Positions 23,284-34,803 of a stretch of DNA of 64,000 nt are shown here, one piece after another. This stretch comes from Ostrinia nubilalis. Its lineage: Eukaryota; Arthropoda; Insecta; Lepidoptera; Crambidae. The stretch is from contig NC_087098.1 in the NCBI RefSeq assembly GCF_963855985.1, positions 11,614,501 to 11,678,500 on the forward strand, written 5' to 3'. Each line of letters starts with the position of its first letter. Within the stretch, counting starts at the first letter, position 1. The notes beneath the pieces were generated by a model. That model searched no databases and was not told the origin of the DNA. It was given only the letters and a program-made list of their open reading frames with translations. The translations under genes were made by a program, and so were the position numbers.

Positions 23284-23436
23284 TCTACACTAATATTATA
23301 AAGAGAAAAACTTTGTTTTTTTGTTTGTAATGAATAGGCTCAAAAACTACTGGACCGTTCATAAAAATTCTTTCACCATTCGAAAGCTACATTATCCACG
23401 AGTAACATAGGCTAAATTTTATTTTGGAAAAAAATA
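23284..23436 (+). mobile_element. Helitron (Lep1-type) 5' head, truncated
   Basis: Starts TCTACACTAATATTATAAAG after an A, as expected for a Helitron 5' end, and continues through CTCAAAAACTACTGGACC. No CTAG end: it stops where homology to array unit 2 resumes, replacing about 20 bases of that unit. It shares its head with the 2.4-kb composite elements at 32542 and 49624. Confidence 0.7.
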
Positions 23437-23835
23437 GAGCCACCAGTAAGTTATCACTCTTATTTCCAAAGCCAATGGTATCACAATGTTTTTATTCTTT
23501 GTTTGTCTTGATCTTTAAAGTATTTTTTTTACCTGAGCTATGGATGCTTAAATGCATCCGGTAAGTTAGGCAAGAGCGAACAATTACAAGTTCTGCTTTG
23601 TGTAGAACTAGCCCTACTGAATAGCTGTAATAATTTGTTTAGTCTACTCTTCTTTATTTTACTAATTGGTTGTTTAGTTTTATGAATTGCTTTCAGACAT
23701 GCGGCCAATTGTGCGTATTGAATCATAATTAATACAAATCATCCTTGTTAAGTTGTTATTGTACTGAAATTTTAAGGTAGGTAATGTTAATGTATGAACA
23801 AAAATTATGATTAAGTATTAATAATAAAAATACAA

Positions 23836-24170
23836 AAAGGAGTCAAAGTGGGGTGAAGCGAAGTTCACTTCTTCGTGTGCGGTGAAGCAACGATTAGGTC
23901 GGGCTTAGTTTCAATCGCGAGCACCGTGTGAGGTGTCTGAAAGATTCGGGGTACCTACGGCACGAGGCCAGAGCGACGCTTGAGGCGTCGGAGTCGGCGC
24001 GCGCAGCGAGTGTCCCCCCATGCAGCCACTGCGCGGCGACTGGGGCAGAATCTGAACAGCGCTGCCCCCGCCACTGCTCCACTGTGTAGCAACGGACTCC
24101 CTGACTGTGATCCTAGCATACTTGTATATATAACAAGCAGGACCAAAAACTTTGTCATCGCGATGCAGGC
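23836..24170 (+). repeat. MHR copy m (array 2, unit 3)
   Basis: H1 GGGGCAG 24042-24048 with CTGCCCC 24062-24068, B arm 24078-24102, C box 24144-24170. The A arm lacks its middle (no GCTACATCAG), so only the outer GGAGTC pairs remain. The inner patch GACGCTTGAGGCGTC keeps its five pairs although its loop differs from copy l. Confidence 0.8.
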
Positions 24171-24449
24171 TCAATGTTTTGGAAATAATTAAAAGTTTGC
24201 TCTATTGCTAGTACAAAAGGGCTCAGTTTTAAAGAAAAGTCATCGCTTGTAAAATCTGTAGAGACTGTTGGGACAGCTTATTGTACTAGGTCCTCAAAAG
24301 ACAAGTTTAATCTTTATGTTCTTTCTAATAATGGTTATATTTCATTGTATTGTAGGTACGTATTGCCAAACAAAGTAATGAGGCATTATCATTAATGACA
24401 TTAGTCGTTATCGTTAACTAAACCAGTTTAAGTAATTTAAAAATTATGA

Positions 24450-25360
24450 TACAAATATTGTGAATGGGACGAAATATACAAATGAAGGTCTTACTTACGC
24501 CTACGATAACAGACTGGAGCCTGAAAAAGGATATCTCACAAATTGAGATGAATAAGGCTTGAAAACGATATATTATTCTGCAATGGTGGTAGGGTTTACC
24601 CGCATGACGGGGTTGCATGGCAACATATCTAGTCACATTAGCTCGTTTTTCGAATGCAGTAGTAACAGAACAGTAGATATTGATAAGGTACAAGTTAGTT
24701 TTATTCCTAATTGGATCAATTTATTTGTTTTAAGATCTTTTCTGAGACCTGTTCCACACAAAGACATCTTCCACAAAATCCAAAATCACTGTATCACTGT
24801 CGTGGTATTACATTTATTGTAAAAAATATGGTTTCCTTTTATCTATACGTAATACCAACCTACGCGAGTAATAACCGAAAATATCAGCATTAAAGAAGGA
24901 AAGGAAAAATTGGTACTATCATAATTCAAGTGTTCAAGATTTTCACCAATTTCCAAATTCATTTATGTTATTTTGTAAAAATGTATAATGTTCCAGATAT
25001 TTTATTTATTTAAGTAGGGGATATTTTGTAGATCATTTGTGTACTGACAGATTCCTTATTTTATTACGAATTTTTATTTTAATTATTTTGCAGAAGTCGT
25101 GATGATAGATCATTTTGTGGTGCTTGCTCTGTACTTTCTTGTAGAGGTGTCATACCTACCTACTTATTTAGTTCGTTTCATCAAAAATCGATGGCGTTGT
25201 TGATTCTTGGGTCGATGCTCAAATTAATATCGATAGAAACATAACCCCTATTACTCACGACACAGTTCATACAATCGCATATCAGCAACAATTCTGCAAT
25301 GAGCTGTCCGAAGGGTGGTCTCTACCTGCTAAAGCATTCTCTACAATGTTAGTTCTTAAT
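24450..25360. other. Unassigned AT-rich DNA
   Basis: Follows the end of array 2. Overlapping frames at 24418-24822 on both strands show no family resemblance. A D-box-like ATCGATGGCGTTGTTG at about 25188 may be a relic of another MHR copy. Confidence 0.4.
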
Positions 25361-25364
25361 AGTG

Positions 25365-25870
25365 ACAATTGATGGCGCTGTCCCCTAAAATGAGGCCTTA
25401 TAATTTTGATGCATCTCATTTATTTAAAAAATTAAGACGTATTTTAGATTTTTTTCTAACACTAACGCTCAAACATAATGACTGATCGATATTAAATAAT
25501 TTAAAACAAAGAAAAGTTAACTGCTTTGAGCAAAACACTTTAAAAATAAAATATTGCCAAAACTATGCACACCATTCCTGCATCGCGGTGACAAAGTTTT
25601 TTTTCTTGTTTGGAACATATACGGTTGACTTGGTTCAACAGTCAGGGAGTCCGTTGCTACACAGTGAAGCAGTGGATAGGGCAGCGCTGTTCTGATACTG
25701 CCCCGGTCTCTACTAGGTCGATGCTTGGAGGGCCATCGCACCACGTTCAGATCCCGGCGCTATACGTTGGAAACTCAGATTGGCCGCGTGCTAACTCATT
25801 CAGATGACTCATTCTTGAGGAAAGAAGGACAACTTCACCCCACTGATGTAGCAAATTTGACTTCCTTTTT
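25365..25870 (-). repeat. MHR copy n
   Basis: D box at about 25368-25395 (GACAATTGATGGCGCTGTCC), C box 25576-25602 (CATCGCGGTGACAAAG), B arm 25644-25675 (GGGAGTCCGTTGCTACACAG), H1 GGGCAG at 25679-25684 with CTGCCC at 25698-25703, A arm 25833-25870 (CACTGATGTAGCAAATTTGA). All modules are present, in order, on the minus strand. Confidence 0.8.
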
Positions 25871-25947
25871 GTATTTATTTTAAATATTCTTGTTTTAACG
25901 TTATTGATTCAGTTTTCAGTGATAAATCAGTTTTGTCAAGTAATTAT

Positions 25948-26085
25948 CAAGAAAATGCGTCTACTACTTTAGTCGTTAATGTTATTATGTATGCAGTGTC
26001 GGAGGAACAACGCTGCCTCTGCCGCTGTTCGACCATGTAGTAATAACGGAGACGGACTCCCCGAAAGTGTACTAAATTACCAAAA
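25948..26085 (+). repeat. MHR copy o, degenerate
   Basis: An A-like stretch (GCGTCTACTAC, about 25957) and a B-like stretch (CATGTAGTAATAACGGAGAC then GGACTCCCC, ending about 26063) flank a short core with AACAACGCTGCCTCTGCC. No C box was found. It may be a badly decayed copy. Confidence 0.4.
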
Positions 26086-26695
26086 TCTACTGTATTTATG
26101 ATTTTGTAGAAAGCTAGGTCGATAAAAAAATTAAGCATTGGCAAAATAGTTATTTGAACAAGTTACGAAATTCATTCGTAGTAGATGGTTTACTGTTATT
26201 GTTACTGTTATTTTTTGTGGAATAAATGACTATACTATGACTTTAACTACAATACTTTGAATGCTGAACGCCTAAGAAAATAATTACTTAATTAAAAGAA
26301 ATTATTAAAAAGTTTTCACGCCTTCCATTGTAAAATAGTTCAATATGATTTAAAATGCAATCTTGGTCAAAAACCATTTTCTAGAGGAGTTCGCTCGTTT
26401 AATACCCATCGGTGGACATTGAGATAAAGATTGTATTTATTAAAAAAAAGTTTAAATAAAATAGCACTACATATTCAGTTACTTTGTTTCGTTTAGGGTG
26501 GTCTGTCTTTATTAACCTCGTACAACCAAAACTGACCATTATTTCCTTAGCATCAAGGATGTAATTTGCCCTTTTAATGTGTTTTAAGTATATTAGGTGG
26601 TCCCCTCTGCGCAAAAGCAAGTTTTGTGGCACTTGATAGAGTTTTATTTAAATGTGACGTCACATTTTTGTACGAGTAAGGGTTAAAACGCTATC
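26086..26695. other. Unassigned AT-rich DNA
   Basis: No feature recognised. One plus-strand TGTGACGTCACA palindrome lies at about 26653-26664; on its own it is too short to interpret. Confidence 0.4.
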
Positions 26696-26960
26696 CTCAA
26701 TCGCGATATTGAAGTTTTATTCCCAGCTTGTTTTAAATAGGGTCGTTGTGGCTTCAAAGCCGGGGAGTCCGTTGCTACACAGTACAGCAGTGGTGGGGCA
26801 GCGCTGTTCTAATACTGCCCCGGCCAACGCGCAGTAGCAGTGAGTTGTCATCTCACTGCGCGCATGTTCATTACTGATAATATTAATAACCATAATGGTA
26901 GCAATCATGGAGCCCTGCTCCAAATACAACTGGAGTTGCAAATTTGACTCCCTTTTTGAT
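26696..26960 (-). repeat. MHR copy p
   Basis: C box 26698-26722 (TCGCGATATTGAAG), B arm 26762-26792, H1 GGGGCAG 26795-26801 with CTGCCCC 26815-26821, A arm 26933-26958 (TTGCAAATTTGACTCCC). H2 is clear: GCGCAG then GTGAG, loop TTGTCAT, then CTCACTGCGC. The A arm lacks the CACTGATGTA part. Confidence 0.8.
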
Positions 26961-26962
26961 TT

Positions 26963-28005
26963 TTTAAATTATTTTCTTTATGTTTTCTTGAAGTTGATGA
27001 CGTATGTTATAATCCTAAACTTCATGTGCCCATGGATGAATTGACACATTTTATTGGCCTGATTCTAAGTTTTAATACTTTGTAATATTATTATGTAAAT
27101 ATCATTGAAATTAAAATTTTATTTTAAAACAATACCTGGCCAATATTTTAAGTATTATGAAAGTCATTCCGTTTAGCAGGGTTGGAAAAATATTCATACT
27201 TGTATAGGCTATTATCTTGAAGTACAGTCCGCCCGGAAATATGTAACAAACTACAATTATGTATTTAGGTCGTAGATTATCAAGCACAAGACGGAATTTT
27301 CGACACTGGTGATGGAAGTTTTTGTTTGTTCGTTTTGAAGTGATTTGAGAATATAAGAATGAAAAAGTGAGTTAAAAATATAGCTAGTCAATGAAATTGT
27401 AAACATAACAAATCTACAATTAATTTAACAATTACCTATTCTATTATTTACCCTAATAACTTTATCATCTAATAGGTAGGCATAAACAATATTACATATA
27501 AAAAATACTTAAAAAAACAGTAAAAAATTCAAAAAATTAACATTACTTTCCACCTATAAGCAATTTCCAATGTGATAACTTCACAGAATGTAAAAAAAGA
27601 TAGCAAAAATATAGGTAAAATATGAGATTAAAATATTTTTTTCCATGATTTTTTATGTCATCATGGATTTAAAATTATTTCGGGGCGGACTTTACCATTA
27701 CCTAAAGGATAACAATGGTAGCCCTAGCCAGCCAATATAACCGGTCAAATGCCAAGGTCAGCGGGCAAAACGGGCCGTCGTCGCCCTACATCGCCACTCT
27801 TTTCATAAAAAGGTGTTTTACTTCCACTAATTTGGTTAATGGCCAGTGGTCGTTAGTTTAAATTGATAGAAAATGGGTATTATTTTTTCCGACCGGCAGT
27901 TAAAAGTAATCATTACTAGTAAGAACTTAAAGGTTAGGTACTTATAACTTCCTTCAATGATCATATTTACAAGTGTTTATTTTGCTACGTTCATATATTT
28001 TTAGA
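26963..28005. other. Unassigned AT-rich DNA
   Basis: No gene or repeat terminus seen. GCGGACTTTACC (27685) and CAGTCCGCCCGG (27224) are near-complements in inverted order and may mark the ends of an unrecognised roughly 470-bp element; this is weak. Confidence 0.35.
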
Positions 28006-28483
28006 CAGATGGCGCTGTATTATAAACTGAGCCATTTTAGAATAGGACAGTAAAGTGTATTTTTTATGTATTATTAAAAGATTTTGCTTTAAAATTGTTT
28101 CACTACGTTAACGTTAATTAATTGTTATTTAATTGATAAAAAAAGCATGACAGAGGAAGAAATATTTCTGATACTAGTACATTTTGCATACCAAACCTGC
28201 ATCGCGGTGACGAAGTTTTTATCCATGCTGGTTATATAAATTGTGATTTAGAGACTCGTTCGGGAGTCCGTTGCTACACAGTGAAGCAGTGGTGACGGCA
28301 GCGCTGTTCTAACACTGCCCTAGTCGCCGCGTAGTAGATGTTTGGGGGGACATCTCACTGCGTGCGCTGATTTTGATACCTCGTCGAGCGTGTCACTAAC
28401 CACCCTTTGTATTGCACAGTCAATGGTCTAACAAAGTGCTTGCACTTGCCCCACTGAAGTAGCAAATTTGACTTCCTTTTTGT
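28006..28483 (-). repeat. MHR copy q
   Basis: D box about 28006-28030 (CAGATGGCGCTGTA), C box 28196-28222 (CATCGCGGTGACGAAG), B arm 28262-28292, H1 about 28297-28320 (GGCAG..CTGCC), A arm 28446-28483 (CACTGAAGTAGCAAATTTGA). H2 pairs AGATGT with ACATCT where copy p pairs GTGAG with CTCAC: different sequence, same position and shape. Confidence 0.8.
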
Positions 28484-28564
28484 TTTGGTTTAAATTTTTA
28501 TACAGGTCCTATTCAAATGCAACAACTTTCCTACAGGACCGATATCCTTAATGAAAAAAAAAAA

Positions 28565-28620
28565 TCACTTCCATACTTATTAGCTGTTTATCAGTAAACA
28601 GCTAATAAGTATGGAAGTGA
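28565..28620. repeat. Perfect 26-bp palindrome with 4-base loop
   Basis: Arms 28565-28590 and 28595-28620 are exact reverse complements (starting TCACTTCCATACTTATTAG) around a TCAG loop. It lies outside any assigned element, 80 bases past MHR copy q. Confidence 0.95.
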
Positions 28621-28859
28621 ATTTGTATGAAAAGGTTTTATTAGATCCATCTCTTGGGGAAAGTTGCAGAATCAATGCTTTTTGTTTGATTATTCTGCAG
28701 GTATAATAATTGGTCATTTGTAATTTATTGTAGTGTTTTTTTTTAATTCTCTCAAGTTTAATAAAACTCAATAAAGTGTCAATAACAATAATTACAGTAA
28801 ACAAGAAATAGTGCAGTTTAAAATTATGTTCTGAAATCCTTGGCATATATGAATGAGCG

Positions 28860-29425
28860 TGTAATGTGTAGGTATGTTAGATTATATTAATAAGTAGTTG
28901 GTCCTCCTGCTTGCCTAAAATTTGATCTAATACCCGCCACCGGCCATTGATAAGTTCACTTAAAAAACCGGTCGCATGCAAGGCAAGGTCACGCAGCGGA
29001 AGAAGATACAACGTTTTTTACCATTATTTTAAAAATTTTCGAAGTTATAACTAGACGCAAAAATAGACATAGCTCCTAGTACATAAGTATGTATTAAAAA
29101 AAATTAAATTAAAAAAAAATCTTTATTTCAATCTTTGTGTATATTTTAAGAAACAACATTTTATCTTAATCTAGGTTTTTAACAATTTAAAATGTAACGT
29201 TTTTATTATTTTGGATTTTTTTCAGAAGTTCTATTTTTCACACACGGTAAAAATTTATTTTATTGTTAAAACACAAAACTTAAATTCTAGTCCGTAATAT
29301 CCGTTGACCAAAAAAAAAAATCGTCATCATCAAAAACAATCTTAATATTATCGTTCATTTTGCGCGGTCCATTCTCACATTCCTTAACATGTGTGCGTGT
29401 GGCCGTGCCGTGTGCGTACTCCCCT
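28860..29425. other. Unassigned AT-rich DNA
   Basis: No gene seen. A/T-rich runs near 29095-29120 could be a retroposon tail, but no body was recognised beside it. Confidence 0.35.
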
Positions 29426-29429
29426 CGGA

Positions 29430-29824
29430 AACCTGAATCGCGATATCAAAGTTTTTTTTCCAGTTTAGTATAAGATACAGCCAATACAGTGCTAAAGTGG
29501 GGAGTCCAGTGTACCATATTGTAGATTACAGTAAAGCAGTGGTTGGGTAGAGCTGCCCTAATTCTGCCCTGCAGCGTAGCGGTGGCCTTCGGAGTTCGTC
29601 CTCAGAAGACACTGCTGCGTTGCGCCCCGACGCGTCGCGCTGCGTGCGTCGCGTCGGTCCGACGGCCAAACGCCTCACCTCATCGGCCTGCGCCGCGCCG
29701 TGTCCGATCCGACATAAATGTCGTTCTCCTCCGTTGCTGTGAATCGTAACGTAACGTGTAAACGTGTAAATCTTACGTCTTTCCAGCTGTTAACTGAAGT
29801 CGCCCTGTGTCTCCCTTTTTTGTT
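29430..29824 (-). repeat. MHR copy r
   Basis: C box 29430-29461 (AATCGCGATATCAAAG), B arm about 29499-29550 enlarged by an insertion, H1 about 29548-29572 (GGGTAGAG..CTGCCC, using an alternative pairing), A-like end CTCCCTTTTTT at about 29810-29820. The internal region 29575-29720 is very GC-rich and self-complementary: GCAGCGTAGCGGTG pairs with CACTGCTGCGTTGC. A 68-codon Arg/Ala-rich frame here is a by-product of this composition. Confidence 0.65.
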
Positions 29825-29845
29825 TAATTTTTTTTACATGTTGAT

Positions 29846-30114
29846 GTAAATAAATAAATAATTAATATCCTTGGACATTTTACACTGCGCCGCTAGTACC
29901 AAACTAAGCAAAGCTTGTACTATGGGTACTAGACAACGGATATAAACGTACTTAAATATTTTTTTTTGTAAATACATACATAATATACATAGAAAACACC
30001 CAGACCCGTCGCAGAAATTAAAATTCATCATTTCAATTTCTGCCCGACCGGGAATCGAACCCGGGACCTCTCGGCATAGTAGTCCGTTCTGAACCACTAC
30101 ATCAAACGGCCGAC
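29846..30114 (-). mobile_element. tRNA-derived SINE
   Basis: Minus-strand start GTCGGCCGTTTGATGTAG contains an A box (TGATGTAGTGG) and, about 35 bases on, a B box (GGGTTCGATTCCCGG). The body continues with GACGGGTCTGGGTG and ends in TTATTTATTTATTTA. A second copy, 58236-58520, is closely similar from head to tail. The tRNA part retains B-box pairing, but no full acceptor stem. Confidence 0.85.
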
Positions 30115-30119
30115 TTTTT

Positions 30120-31722
30120 CACGGTTTTTTTACGGGCTCCTTGAACATGAATTTAAATTGAATCATAGACATGCTTATATTTGCATCGAGCTAAGAGTTA
30201 CATTTGAAGTTCATATTACAACAAAATGTTTTGAGACTCTTCAAATTGATTTGGATAAATTTTATTTAACAGAAATTAAATCTTAGAACACGCATAATTT
30301 ATTAAAAACATTAGGTATAACTTATGAAAACTTTAAAGAACATGTTTTATACAGTTTTAAGCAGTAAATGAGTACTGCTCATACAATGATGTAATAATAT
30401 GATTTTAAGACGATAGATCCCGTGCAGTTGCGGTTTTGCATCCTACTGCGGGTATACATGGTGCTAATAAGATAATCTCTTAAAAGTAGGTGCTTCAAAG
30501 CAAAACAAATTGAACACCACAAATAGACAGCTTTATTTGTGTCATGGTTAATTATGTATACCTACTTAAATACATATTATGTAGGTACATATTTTTAACC
30601 GCAAGATATTGTGGTACTTAATTTGAATACTTACCATGATTTACTTAAATAGAAAAAAAAGGACGAGGTCAAGTTATGATCAACGAATTCTATAATTACC
30701 TATTATTTGATAATGTTAGTAACCACAAAAAGGTTTTACAGTCAGGTAATTTAATAATTTGTTTTTATATCTACTTTGGAAGTATTTCCAAAAGAGAAAT
30801 TTTAACATGTATTATTTTTTTAATAATATGGATTTTGTTCTTGAACATTAAAATATATTTATCCTCAGTTTATGTAAAACTAATTCACCTAATATCTCTA
30901 AATATTATTTAAACGGCCTTTAGAATCACGACACTTTGATTTGGTTTCGAAACTAACATTTCGCAGTTGCATTAAGTTTAATGACTTTGGTTGTTGCGTT
31001 AATAAATTAGGTCTAAGAGGGCAAAATATCCTTGTCATATAGCCGCCCACTCAAAGGTAGCTTGTAAATCAATCCGATCGAATAGCTTCGTTGAATAGCG
31101 CTATAAATGTCTGTTCACATTACAAACATTTACAAACCGAATAAGACATAGCCTAAAATACTATCAATATTAACACTTTAACGTCTGGTTGTTTTGGCGA
31201 AAGATTGTGTTAGAATTTTTAGGCTGTGGCAGACAACGCTTTGGCCGTTCGAAACATCTGAACATCGCCGAAAGGTCCAAACCCAATACGTGTTCAATTC
31301 CGTTGTATGCAAAACAAATGGAATATTTATGCGTGGGTATAATTGGAAAATCGTCAATCAAAAGATTGTTGATTTGATACGGAGCTGATTTATTGCAACG
31401 CTGCTTTATTAATACAGGTTTAACTGATTTTATAAGGATAAAGTTTTACTACATTCGCGTGTTGAGGGCACATTCGTCGTGTATTGGCATAAATTACTTA
31501 TCGCGGGCTTGTATTAACTTTCATGTTGGGGGTATTCTATGTGGGTATGTGGACTGGCTTTTAGACAGTGAGTAATGCTGGGGCTGGGGCTAGCATGTGC
31601 GCGATTATCGTGTATGATGATTTTTAATTTTATTCATGGCCGACAATAAGACCGCTAAAATGATTAAGGGCTGATTTTTCAATCGTCGGATAACTTTTAA
31701 CTGAAGAATAAGTTGTGGCACA
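30120..31722. other. Unassigned AT-rich DNA
   Basis: Small frames (30676-30912 plus, rich in Ile/Leu; overlapping frames at 31189-31388) resemble nothing known and use an AT-driven composition. No repeat termini recognised. Confidence 0.4.
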
Positions 31723-31848
31723 TTAAGACTGGGTTGCACCATCTTACTTTGACTGTAACAAACGTCAATTAATCTGTCAAACTCCATACAAAATCCACCG
31801 GTTATCGTTATAGTTACAGTCCAAGTTTGGTGGTGCAACTCAGCCTAA
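31723..31848. mobile_element. MITE, TTA(A)G..CTGGGTTGCACC family, copy 1
   Basis: Ends TTAAGACTGGGTTGCACC and GGTGCAACTCAGCCTAA are imperfect inverted repeats, with inner TGACTGTAACA and TGTCAAACTCCATACAAAAT. Two more copies lie at 56820-56942 and 60552-60692. No coding capacity. The TTA/TAA edges suggest a 3-base target as used by PIF/Harbinger-type elements, which is inference. Confidence 0.75.
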
Positions 31849-31849
31849 C

Positions 31850-32540
31850 AGTTTCAGTATGGAAAATTATGTCAAAATTACATGTTTATTCTTCTGTTAA
31901 AAGATATCTGTCGATTGAAAAATCGGCCCTAAGGATATGCCACAAGGTATTATAATAATCATTTCAGAGATCGGTATTGACACAGGTATTGATGTTATTA
32001 TGTTTTATGGTTAATCCTTGTTGATCGAAGGGTTAATCCGCCAAATCAATTTAGGCCCATTTACCTAAGCGAAGATATTTTTTTGACGTAAATAAAAGGT
32101 GAAATAGGGACTTTTTTCTTTTATTTCAATCATCATTTCTCAAGTTAGGGATCTGAAAATATGTATTTATGTCATTGGTAAGAAATTAAGTGTTTTCGAT
32201 TGCAGGATGCTTTATCACCTTAAATAACAATGTGAATTGATTGACGGATTTTGATGAAATGAAAATACGAGTAGGCTGTTATGAATGTGATAAATCTATC
32301 AGTCTATTAGGGCAGTCGGACGAAAGCTAACTAATTCGGCAAATAATAGTTAGGTAGATACCTACTTAACTGAAAATATAAAATACTTTATTATGAAAAA
32401 AAAAATCGTTTCATGTCTTTCCGCTGTCAATCACAACGATAGTAATTGCAGAACATGTCATGGCTATGACTATATCAAATACTGCTGTAAAGGGGAATTT
32501 CATTTTGTAAAACATACCTACATGGACATTTAAATGCTTG
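31850..32540. other. Unassigned AT-rich DNA
   Basis: No feature recognised. Confidence 0.4.
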
Positions 32541-33398
32541 GTCTACACTAATATTATAAAGAGGAAAACTTTGTTTGTTTGTTTGTTTGTTTGTTTGTTT
32601 GTTTAGTTGTAATGGATAGGCTCAAAAACTACTGGACCGATTTTAAAAATTCTTTCACCATTCGAAAGCTACATAACTCAGGAGTAACATAGGCTAAATT
32701 TTATTTTGGAAAAAAGTAGGGTCCCGTAAAATATTTGGGATTTTCATAAGACGTGGAAAAGCGCCATCTATCGTCATTGGTTAAAATCTTCTTGCGCCTG
32801 ACAAAAATTTTTGAGGTACGTAAATATTCATGAAGGCAAAGCTGTCAAACGCCATCTATCGACATCATTAGTAAATTAGTAACTAAATATTACATGTACT
32901 ATGAATAGCGCTGTTCGTAAATAATATTGAAAATTTAATAAATAAAGATATTTTATGTAACTGAACCATTCACTGTATGTACCTATTTGAATCATTCACT
33001 GTGTTTAAACGAGGAAATCAAAGTGTTAATTAGTGGCTTTTTACAAAGTTCCTTGCAAATTCTTACTATGTGCCGCCATCTACCGAGATGAATATTAGGG
33101 TACGGTTCAGCGGCGGACAAATGGGATGGGCGCGTGGGCGATCGTAGTTAAATAGGATAAGAATTACCTACTTCGTTTTTATTTTCTGGATGTAATTTGT
33201 AAATTTTTTGGTAGGGTCTTTATTTTAATTACTTAGGTTGGTAGGTACCTACTTACTTATTTGATTTTAATGATAATTACTATAGGTACGTATAATTTTA
33301 GTAGAAAGAAAGGTCATTGAATGACTAAGTGACTCACTCACTCATCACGAAGTCTCAGAAACTACAAGTCTCAAGAGTTCTCAGGGGTTAATGGTCTA

Positions 33399-33793
33399 TT
33401 CCACCTGGCTTTGATCACCAAGATGATCAAAGTGGACTCCAGTTAAATTATTTTTTTAGTGTTCTTTGATCACCTATAAATAAACCATACCTCTGAATTG
33501 TCACATACATGTCCAATTTGTTTATTGCGGTTTTTAGAAAATATCAAAAATGTTACAAAACAAAATATGTAGTACAACAATTGGACATGAGTGACTATTC
33601 AGAGGAGGTGTGATTTGTTTGTAGATGATCAAAGGACACTAAAATAATAATTTAACTAGAGTCCACTTGGCTCACCCAGGACATCGTATCCGTGGGTGAT
33701 CAAAGGCACAGAATAAATTCAAAGGACACTAAATTGTCGCTGTAAGTCCACTTTGATCACCTGGCTGATCAAAGCCAGGTGATCAAAGTGGAA
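33399..33793. mobile_element. MITE nested in composite element, TA target site
   Basis: Starts TTCCACCTGG and ends CAAAGTGGAA, with TA on both sides (33397-33398, 33794-33795). Long subterminal inverted arms are built from repeated TTTGATCA and CACTTTGATCACCTGGC units. TA target and non-coding interior suggest a Tc1/mariner-type MITE. Confidence 0.75.
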
Positions 33794-33989
33794 TACACCT
33801 CCTTTTAGAACGTAGGTAGTCACTAAGACGAAATTTTGCAAAATTCAACCCTTATGGGAGTTAAAAAGGGGGTTAGAAGTTTGTATTGCAGTCCTCGGTT
33901 TTTAAAGTAAGAGACTTGAAAGTTAAAGTGTATGCTCACTATGATCTCTAGATATTGTGGAGGTGTACATATACTGTTCGGTACACTGT

Positions 33990-34803
33990 GGTACTGTGTA
34001 CACATCGGTTTGCCGACGATATTGTGGTCATGGCAGAATCGTTGGAAGATCTTGACACAATGCTCGAAGACCTTAATCGATTTTCCCAACAGGTAGGCCT
34101 GAGGATGAACATGGACAAAACGAAGCTTATGCCGAATGTCCATGTTGCGCCCTACCCAGTTTCAGTTGGGAGCTCAATTCTCGAGATTGTCGACAAGTAG
34201 GTATGTCTACCTCTGACAAACGATACAGCTAGGTAGGTCCAATTTCGAGAAGGAGGTCAATCGTCGAATCCAACTCGGCTGGGCAGCGTTCGGGAAACTA
34301 CGCAACATCTTTTCTTTTCGTCCAAAATACCTCAATGCCTGAAGACTAGAGTGTATAACCAATGTGTGTTACCAGTGATAACTGTGGCTCGGAAACGTGG
34401 CCTCTCACTATAGGCCTTATACAGAAGCTCAGTTGCACAGCGTGCTATGGAGAGGGCTATGCTTGGTGTTTCTTTGCGAGATCGAATCAGAAATGAGGAG
34501 ATCCGTAAACGAACCAAAGTCGCTGACATAGCCCGACGGATTAGCAAACTGAAGTGGCAATGGGCAGGGCACATAGTACGCAGAACTGATGGTCGATGGG
34601 GCAGAATGGTTCTGGAATGGATGCCGCGTACCGGAAAACGTAGCGTGGGACTTCCACCTACAAGGTGGACCGACGAAATCGTAAAGGTAGCAGGGAAGCG
34701 CTGGACGCAGGCCGCTTCCAATCGATCAACATGGAAAGCATTGGGGGAGGCCTATGTTCAGCAGTGGACGTCCTATGGCTGAAATGGTGGTGGTGGTGGT
34801 GGT
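33990..34803 (+). pseudogene. RTE-clade reverse transcriptase, 5'-truncated
   Basis: The fragment opens at the catalytic FADD motif (34009-34020), passes through LRMNMDKTK and ends with LKWQWAGHIVRR..VQQWTSYG and a (GGT)n tail (34786-34803). The fingers and the first half of the palm are missing, so it cannot work. Frames break between about 34200 and 34447. Family: RTE, judged from the C-terminal WAGHI..R pattern and the short-unit tail. A related copy with the same start point lies in 47403-48235. Confidence 0.85.

Larger units (their letters stand above)
19260..24450 (+). repeat. Tandem array 2: three MHR-containing units
   Basis: Three head-to-tail units, with A arms at 20009, 21860 and 23836 (periods about 1.85 and 1.98 kb). 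A landmark GATAATAACGAT..GGCAACTTAG recurs at about 19275, 21007 and 22830. Units 2 and 3 are closest to each other; the extra length in unit 3 is due to a Helitron head at 23284-23436. No reading frame is conserved through the units. Confidence 0.8.

Noticed and set aside
32574..32603. (TTTG)n run as a CRISPR-like or regulatory repeat
   Set aside because: It is the simple repeat inside a Helitron head, present in shorter form in the second copy; nothing prokaryotic occurs in the window.
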